NCBI GenBank assembly: GCA_022592435.1
Contig: JABYQS010000108.1
Span: 62,001-126,000, forward strand
Direction: 5' to 3'
Length of the DNA stretch: 64,000 nt
Source: Cerioporus squamosus
Taxonomy: Eukaryota > Basidiomycota > Agaricomycetes > Polyporales > Polyporaceae
Made by a program: the position numbers and the translations under genes. How positions within the stretch are numbered: the first letter of the stretch is position 1; each line of letters begins with the position of its first letter. This document shows, piece by piece, positions 57,991 through 64,000 of the stretch. Under the pieces are notes generated by a model, which made no database searches, was not told the origin of the DNA, and was given only the letters and a program-made list of their open reading frames with translations.

Positions 57991-60885
57991 CTGTATGCTG
58001 TCGTTTATTATCCGCCTCTCATCTGCTGTGCCACCCATTCATCGTGTGCTTGCTGGAGGTCTTGGGAGTATTGAAGAAGTACCGGACGACGACGAAGGAG
58101 TGTAGGAGAGTGTAGGATAGTACGCTGGCAGAGACAAAGTGAGCTACGTCACTGTGGCGCTGACAGCACCGGAGTTCCGGGAAATTCCAACGCCTACTCG
58201 GACTTATTTACGCGCCTCGGTCTCTCCTCCTCTCCTTTTCCTCTCCTGCATGCCCCCTTCCGCTCGTCCCCTCCAAAGTATCTCTCTTGCTTCTGCTCCG
58301 TCTCCCTGTCCTTTTCCCTAAGTTTCAATTCTGATCTCGCCTGCTCCTTGTTCTTGCTATCCCGCTCTCGCCCACGTCCTCACGACTGCACCATCAGTAT
58401 AATCTGGTTCTTCTCAAGTCTGTTCTTTCTGTCCATGGTACTGGAACCTCGAGCAAGTAGAGCTCTTGTACAAGTCCCTCCCAGCTCTCTGGGCTTGCAT
58501 TCACGCCGAACTTGGTGAGCTGCATCCTTCTGTGCTGATATTGCACTCTCACAACATTAACGGCTCCACAGGTATCGCGATCCGTACGATGTCCAGGCAA
58601 CCCATTATAAGCAAGTTGGCGTCGCAGGTGGTGAGCTTTCTCTTCCCCCCGCAGTGGAAGTGCAGCTGACTTTGCTCGTCTTCGTCTTGTCCACAGATAT
58701 ATGACGAATCACGACTGGTCAACTCAACGTCCGCCATACACCTTCATGAAGGTGTCTCGATATTGTAGCAGGCCCATCCTCGGTGAGCATCTTGGTACTA
58801 CCGCGCTTCCCCCGGCACTCTCGTTGCATGGTCACGCTCACGCCACTGCTTTGTCTCGCCGCTCATCTCCGAATTCGAACTGTTCCTTCCCAAAAGACTC
58901 AGTCTCCCTACTGTCGCCGCCCACCACTCTTGCCCTTTTCACGTCTGGGGTGTTGGACACGTAGGCAGGCTCCACACGCTCGTTGGCTGCCCTTGTTCAC
59001 CTCGTCTTTTGGAGCAGACTCGTGCATGGTGTTATTGTGCTTCCGTAGAGTGTATTTGACATCACCTATGTATTAGTACGTAGTTTGAAATGAAATCAGT
59101 AGTCGCTCTTAATCAGTGTGATAATGTTGTCTATATGACTTACAAGTGCGATAAGCACCATTCTAAACAGCATAATCCGCGACTTATCAACCGATACTTA
59201 CTGCTATAGTAGCGCTACTTTGTCACAAAATGTCGCTAACCTGCTCCGTTAGCACACCACCATTCAAAATATCACTCATTTGCTACACCTTACAAATTAG
59301 CGCCATTTGTGCTCATTAGTGACAAATGTCGCGAATTCGCAAGGGAGGTTTTTCCTGATGTTCAGGCAGAGTGTGGGGACGTACCTGACGGAGCTGGTCC
59401 GAGGTCGCAACACGGACTCCCAACCATACGTTGCAGACAGTTACACGCGCGATCAGCAATGCAGCAAGAGAAGCTGTCGCCGAAGAGGGGGTGGTCAACC
59501 CGTGGACGGACCGTTGCCCTGGGATTCAGAACTCGATCGTATGCTGAGATACAGTAGGCACGGTCTGCGTTCATCTCCCCTAGGCACTGGCAGACGACTA
59601 TGTGCCTAGTAGGAGGTGGGTGAAGTCCACGTAGAGCTACAGCATATCAGCACCTCGATATCTGGAGGCACTGCATCAATCTCTGTACTCGACGTCTCTG
59701 CTGTAGCCTGTCGAGGACGGAGATGAGCTGGATGATGTCCGAGTCTACGGCCAACATGACGCCTTCCAGCGTCTGGAACTGGATGATGTCAGATGCATAT
59801 GACGATGCGCGTCGAAGGTCGGGAGCAATGATGCGACACAGTGAGGGCATCTACATAACGGCTTTCTCAGTGTCTCCCAAGCCACAGATCCTTTGCCCGA
59901 TGCTGGCGCTCCGATGTATCGCGGGAGCCCTCCCGGTCCCCGGAGCCGCATACGAGTCCCTGCCACGACCGCGTCCCCTACTCTCAGCTCACCTCCAATG
60001 TCTCCCAGTGCGGCGGCGCACGTGAACTAGCCTCCAACTGGCGGGGTTGTACTCCGCATGTACGGGAGCGTCAGAACCTGACAGATCCCACCCTCTTCCT
60101 CCTCAATTCTTGCTTCCGAAACTCTGAATTGAACCTGCACCTGGTTGCCTCGGAGGCCGGGATCTTCTACCTTTCTGCTGTGTACTCAAGCCTCTTCTAG
60201 CTTGAGGAATACGGCGCAATGTACGAGCACGAGGGGGTTGTGCCACCCGTTCGAGCCACCCGGAGTCTGTAGCCGCGTCCTTCGGCGAGCTAGAAGTTGT
60301 CCTCCTGGGACAGAACTCAAAACCTTCTGGACGCACGGTCAGCCTTGAAAGAAGAACTTCGTCTTCTCGCGCAGCAGCACTCGGTTCCGCCCACAGGAAG
60401 ATAGCAAGGAATGCCGATTCGGAGTCGGAGTCGACGTTGCCCACCATGTCGCGCCGTCATAGGTACATGGCTGCGCTGATTATGATGCGTGGTATCTGGA
60501 CGACATGTGATTGTCAGTCCATGCTCTAGCACTGCAGAGATCGTGAGATGCGATACTGCCTTTGATGCTGACGTATCCATTCGGTTCAGGACATTGTCTA
60601 GCCGGCAGCTTGCAACGACTGAACTGTTCTGGTTCTGGTCCCTCGCAGCAGTACCATGTCATCAACGTCATGCTGTCTTCTGTATAATGAAATTGCAGCT
60701 CGCGCGGACCCGACACTCTGGAACAATGGAAGCGACGCAAGGGGACTTCGAAGAATGCTCGGACTCCAGACGAACCACACGAGGCACGAGTGGCACAACG
60801 GCATATAACCTCCTGCCGCTTGCGGTGTACGAAGGCCACAACTGTAACTCAGACTCGTCGTCAAGCATACGGCACCCCCTTAGAC
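57991..60885. other. Gene-poor stretch with pyrimidine tract and AT-rich repeat-like patch
   Basis: 58200-58330 is pyrimidine-rich, as near fungal transcription starts. A frame at about 58415-58669 (wording ...LLYKSLPALWACIHAELGELHPSVL...) is protein-like but unrecognised and lacks a start. 59060-59340 is AT-rich with hairpin-forming words. From 59340 to 60885 only short or overlapping frames occur. Confidence 0.35.
59299..59333. repeat. Short imperfect inverted repeat in AT-rich patch
   Basis: GCGCCATTTGT and ACAAATGTCGC face each other across a short loop, and a related word TGTCACAAAATGTCGC lies about 100 bp upstream. It resembles termini of small non-autonomous DNA elements, but no full element could be defined. 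Confidence 0.3.
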
Positions 60886-62266
60886 ATGCACCAGCCCACT
60901 CCCCCGCACGCTCTTCCGCTCCTCACGTACGAGGCGTACTGCCGCGCCCAACTCGAGCACATGGCGAACATGGCCAACGCGACCCCGACTGGTGCGAGCA
61001 ACCCGCCCTCACATGCGAACATTGCTCCCTATCCCTTCGGGGGTATGCTTCCCGTCAAGGTCCACATCGTACGTCTCCAAGCCTTTCATTTGTTGCTTAT
61101 CGATCGCGTTCCTGACGAGATTGCTCGTGCTAGGAATATACCCTGCCGCTGGGCCAGAACATGAACGTCGGTCAGCTTCCATTCGCAGCACCGTTCCCCG
61201 TTCCGGCTCCCATCCACTCGTACGTTGGTCCTTGTAATGTTGTGCAGGTTCAACCAAGTCTCACGCTCCGTTTCGGCAGCATCTTCCCGTCTGTCCCGAC
61301 CGTCTCGCAAGGCCCTGCAAGCGTCGCCAATGCTAGAAACCGCGCTGCTCCGACGCCTGGTACGGCCGACACCGACAGTGGTCGCAGCACCTCCAACGAG
61401 TCTTTAAGCGCGTCCTTTGGCCAACCTGCTGGACAGCAACCGCCGGCTCCCCGTCCTGAGCGCTCCTCGCTGGTCTTACCCCGCCCGGCGGCGCTGCGCG
61501 AGGCCATGGAGAGGATGCGCCAGGTTCCTGCTTCTCAAGCCCCGCAAGACCGTCCTCGCAACGCCGACGACTCGGAATCCACGCAAGTTGATGAGCAGCC
61601 GCGTCCCGATGCTTCCGTACCGCAAGCAGCCCCAGCAGCGCCGAGTGCGTCGTTGTTGACTGTGGGCTCCGAGACGGCCCAGACTCCCGTGTTCGCTGCG
61701 AACTCCACCGCGCCTTTCAGGACGGCAGAGCCCGCAGTGAAGACCGAGCCGCAGATCGCAGCGCCGATGGTTAGAAAGTACGTCCGCTCTGCGTCTCCTC
61801 TCGTTACCTGCAACCGCTGACGTCCTCCCGCACCACTCAGAAAGGCCCTCCATCCCGAGCGCCACCGATACAAGATCCGCGGCACGAAGCGGTACGCCCG
61901 CTGGTACAGCACAAAGTCCGCCCTCCCGATCCCTGCCCCGCCCGACTGGCTGCGGCCGACGCACGGCTTCCTGTACGTGCACCGGCACAGGCGCGGCGCG
62001 CAGGTGTGGATGTACTACGCGCCGGACCGCGTGCGCCGCGGGGAGGGCCCTTCCAGCACGGGGCGGGCGCCGCTGCGCCTGGTGTCCACGGGCATACAGG
62101 AGGAGGAGGGGCGGTGGGTGAAGGCGAGGAGGGGCTGGCGCACCCGGGGATGGAGGGGTATGTGTTACTCATGACGGAGGATGACGAGCCGAGGTGGGTG
62201 AAGAGGGCGTCAGCGCAGAACAACCGGAGGGCGCGGGCGCGGGAGCACCGGGCGTCGGATGCGTGA
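60886..62266 (+). pseudogene. KIRG/WMY-domain gene, copy C (long N-terminus, one frameshift)
   Basis: Exons 60886-61068, 61134-61777 and 61841-62266 join in phase. The product starts MHQPTPPHALPLLTYEAYCR, has a region of about 220 residues rich in Pro, Ala and Ser (probably disordered), then the family domain: ERHRYKIRGTKRYARWYST, THGFLYVHRHRRGAQVWMYY and EEEGRWV. One base later the frame changes (about 62115-62125), and the rest continues in the next frame as GLAHPGMEGYVLLMTEDDEP, RWVKRASAQNNRRA and DA-stop at 62266. Without the change the frame would end early at MCYS (62174). The last intron is in the same place and phase as in copy A. Either a recent pseudogene or a read error. It is the longest family member, about 410 aa if in frame. 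Confidence 0.6.
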
Positions 62267-62587
62267 ATCAGCGAGGTGAGTACTCATCGGTCGGACTCGC
62301 TGCCCTGAGCGACGCGATGCTGATGCCGCCTCAGCCTGTTGTGTAGGACGGCCTTCGGCTCGGTTCTCGACCTGTCGCAAGCACCGTCCTTTTCGTCACG
62401 CGGTATTTTGCAGAGTCTGTGTGCTACAAGACGGATCGGTGATATGTAATATACTCGACCTACAGGGATTCCGTTATGTGGATTAGTGATTCGACATTGG
62501 TGTTCAGTCTGATTGCGCCGCGCACCTTGACCAGGGCCTGCATACAAATGCCATTGATATATGCGCCGAACGAGCATGTTTCGCGCT
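62267..62587. other. Spacer between copy C and the F-box-like gene
   Basis: Convergent 3' flanks. Nothing recognised. Confidence 0.5.
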
Positions 62588-64000
62588 TCAGAGCTCCAGC
62601 TCGTCGACCGTAGTAGTGACCTCACCGACGAGCCTCTGCAACCTGCACATCCGGTGCTCAGACAGCGCCTTATTGCGATCGCCCGAGAATGCGAGGTAAT
62701 CCAGGCGCAAGTCTTCGTGCGCCCGCCTTTCGACAGCACAGAGCAGGGACTCGTGGACCCCCGGCCCGTTCCTGCACAAGATCGACAGCCTCCGGAGCGC
62801 GGGCCAGCGAGCGGGGTTCCTACGCAGGACAGCGAGGAGGTTTCGGCACGAATCGAGGTGAACGGCAAGGGACGAGAGGGAGGGGAGGGCGTTGAGTATG
62901 TTGAACCAGTCTACTGGCGTCACGCCGAGCCCAGGGTCGACTCGCAGTTTCAAGTCGGTGAGGGCAGGGGCATCGGAGAAAAGACGCACGAGGTCGGATA
63001 GAGCGTTCGAGAGGAGTATGACTGTCCCTTCAGTAGCACTCCAACACGGGTCGTGGATGTAGAGTGCGAGATGCGCTTTGGAATCGCCAGGCACAAAGCA
63101 CTTTGCCCTCAGCAACCATGGATGCTTGGGGCCGAAACGCAAGCGGATAGTGAGGGTGTCGATTGTCCGGATCGCCTCGATGTTACTAGCAGGTGGAGAT
63201 GCGGGGATCAGCCTGCTCAGCGACGTACCGGATCCTGCGAGCCAAGCGATATCCAAATGTGCCGTTCTTGGAACGTTCACCCGGTCTAGGAATTCATGCG
63301 CCCATGCCGGCGCAGGTGCACGGAGGGTAATTGATAGTTTGGTCAAGTTCGGGAGGGAGATCACATCGTGGGGCCCCGGAAAAAGCTGTTCAGCGGGTGC
63401 ATTCATCCACAATGCCACCACCTGAAGCTGTGGACAGCGCTCCAGGAGGCCTAAGAGGGCTGCGGACCCGACAGTTACAGGGTATACTCCATCATCGATG
63501 TCGAGTTCCTTCAGAGTTGAGAAGGCGAACACTCGACAGGCCAAACCCATGCCATACAGGGTAAGTTTGCGCAGACGGGGAAACTTCTCGCGGTGAGATG
63601 GGATAGTGTGGTCGTTAATCCCAGGCCAGCTGGTGTTATGACGGTCGGAAGAGCATCGCATCTCCTCCAGCAGGGGCAGATTCAAGTCAAAAAATGAGGT
63701 GAAATAAGTCCTGTAGTCCTCCTCGTTAGCTTCTCTTGGAATGTGCCAGGACAGCGAGTAGATGCGCGACGTGTGGTCCGGGATCTTCGTGAGGAAAGCG
63801 AGTTCTGCACGAACATCGAGGTTGTAGGGCAGCGGCGACGAACGTACGATGAAGGATAGGAGCGATACAGAAGAGTCGGAGTTGCAGTTGGCGAGACACG
63901 AACTCACGGCGCTGGTAGCGAGCATATCCACCCAGAACTCTGGCGTCCGGTGGATCAGGTCTCGCCACAAGTTGCATACGTGAGTGAGTCGGATGTCGGA
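62588..64000 (-). CDS. F-box/LRR-like protein, 5' end cut by window edge
   Basis: A minus-strand frame is open from the window edge (64000) to the stop at 62588, at least 470 codons without an intron. The first residues visible, LTHVCNLWRDLIHRTPEFW, are the end of an F-box-like domain as found in the large Agaricomycete families. The rest is a chain of Leu-rich segments (KLTLYGMGL, LKELDIDDG, LSITLRAP, LTDLKLRVDP, LSSLAVHLDSC, LRRLSILC) typical of irregular LRRs, ending TTTVDELEL. Such proteins are thought to present substrates to SCF ubiquitin ligases, but the basidiomycete expansions are mostly uncharacterised. The start and most of the F-box lie outside the window. Confidence 0.78.
   Translation of the reverse strand, partial: SDIRLTHVCNLWRDLIHRTPEFWVDMLATSAVSSCLANCNSDSSVSLLSFIVRSSPLPYNLDVRAELAFLTKIPDHTSRIYSLSWHIPREANEEDYRTYFTSFFDLNLPLLEEMRCSSDRHNTSWPGINDHTIPSHREKFPRLRKLTLYGMGLACRVFAFSTLKELDIDDGVYPVTVGSAALLGLLERCPQLQVVALWMNAPAEQLFPGPHDVISLPNLTKLSITLRAPAPAWAHEFLDRVNVPRTAHLDIAWLAGSGTSLSRLIPASPPASNIEAIRTIDTLTIRLRFGPKHPWLLRAKCFVPGDSKAHLALYIHDPCWSATEGTVILLSNALSDLVRLFSDAPALTDLKLRVDPGLGVTPVDWFNILNALPSLSSLAVHLDSCRNLLAVLRRNPARWPALRRLSILCRNGPGVHESLLCAVERRAHEDLRLDYLAFSGDRNKALSEHRMCRLQRLVGEVTTTVDELEL

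Noticed and set aside
58415..58669. Possible exon (LLYKSLPALWACIHAELGELHPSVL)
   Set aside because: Protein-like wording but no start, no neighbouring exon with compatible phase and no recognised family; left as part of the intergenic entry.
1..64000. CRISPR arrays, prophage or bacterial operon features
   Set aside because: Spliced eukaryotic genes throughout; no regularly spaced direct repeats were seen.

Overview
The window looks like a chromosomal segment of a filamentous basidiomycete of the class Agaricomycetes, and a wood-decay polypore is my best guess. The signs are many short GT-AG introns (about 50-60 bp), dispersed tRNAs, GC-rich coding DNA, fungal housekeeping genes and a tandem array of cytochrome P450 genes of the kind that expanded in these fungi. 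The species call is inference; no marker gene for it is present.

Layout. 1-12.4 kb is mostly conserved: a low-complexity hypothetical gene (1.4-1.9 kb), a transaldolase-fold gene that seems to lack the catalytic lysine (2.05-3.5 kb), GPI11/PIG-F (5.2-6.3 kb, +), the HAD phosphatase PHO13 (6.5-7.6 kb, -), ribosomal protein eL34 (8.1-8.6 kb, -), the ribosome-assembly factor NOP53 (10.3-12.0 kb, -) and a tRNA-Gly(GCC). 13.2-50.5 kb is an array of P450 genes, all on the + strand and all sharing one ten-exon plan. Six look intact (starting at 14273, 26748, 30030, 32834, 38187 and 40643), one is full length but frameshifted (43570), one is truncated (48704), and three are short relics (13264, 36823, 50420). 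The array is split between 17.0 and 25.9 kb by an unrelated block: a CAP59/GT69-type glycosyltransferase (-), a CAP64-type capsule-associated protein (+), a vacuolar iron/manganese transporter CCC1 (+) and two tRNA-Ala genes.

46-64 kb is gene-poor and decayed. It holds a 200-bp tandem duplication, small unrecognised two-exon genes, a phosphoglucomutase pseudogene and the 5'-truncated end of an F-box/LRR-like gene at the right edge. It also contains two items I consider most worth checking. One is a family of unrecognised genes, three copies within about 8.5 kb (53.8-62.3 kb), sharing a C-terminal domain with the motifs KIRG, WY, LYVHxHxRGxQxWMY and HPxxEGYVL. The other is a 46-codon reading frame resembling a basidiomycete lipopeptide pheromone precursor whose CaaX box is displaced from the C-terminus by one codon.

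How the genes work together. The P450s are presumably ER-anchored monooxygenases for secondary metabolism or detoxification, produced by tandem duplication and now in birth-and-death turnover. No terpene synthase, polyketide synthase or other backbone enzyme was seen beside them, so the array need not be one biosynthetic cluster. The CAP59-like and CAP64-like neighbours plausibly act together in Golgi glycan synthesis. All coordinates were read by eye; splice sites were checked for reading phase where stated.
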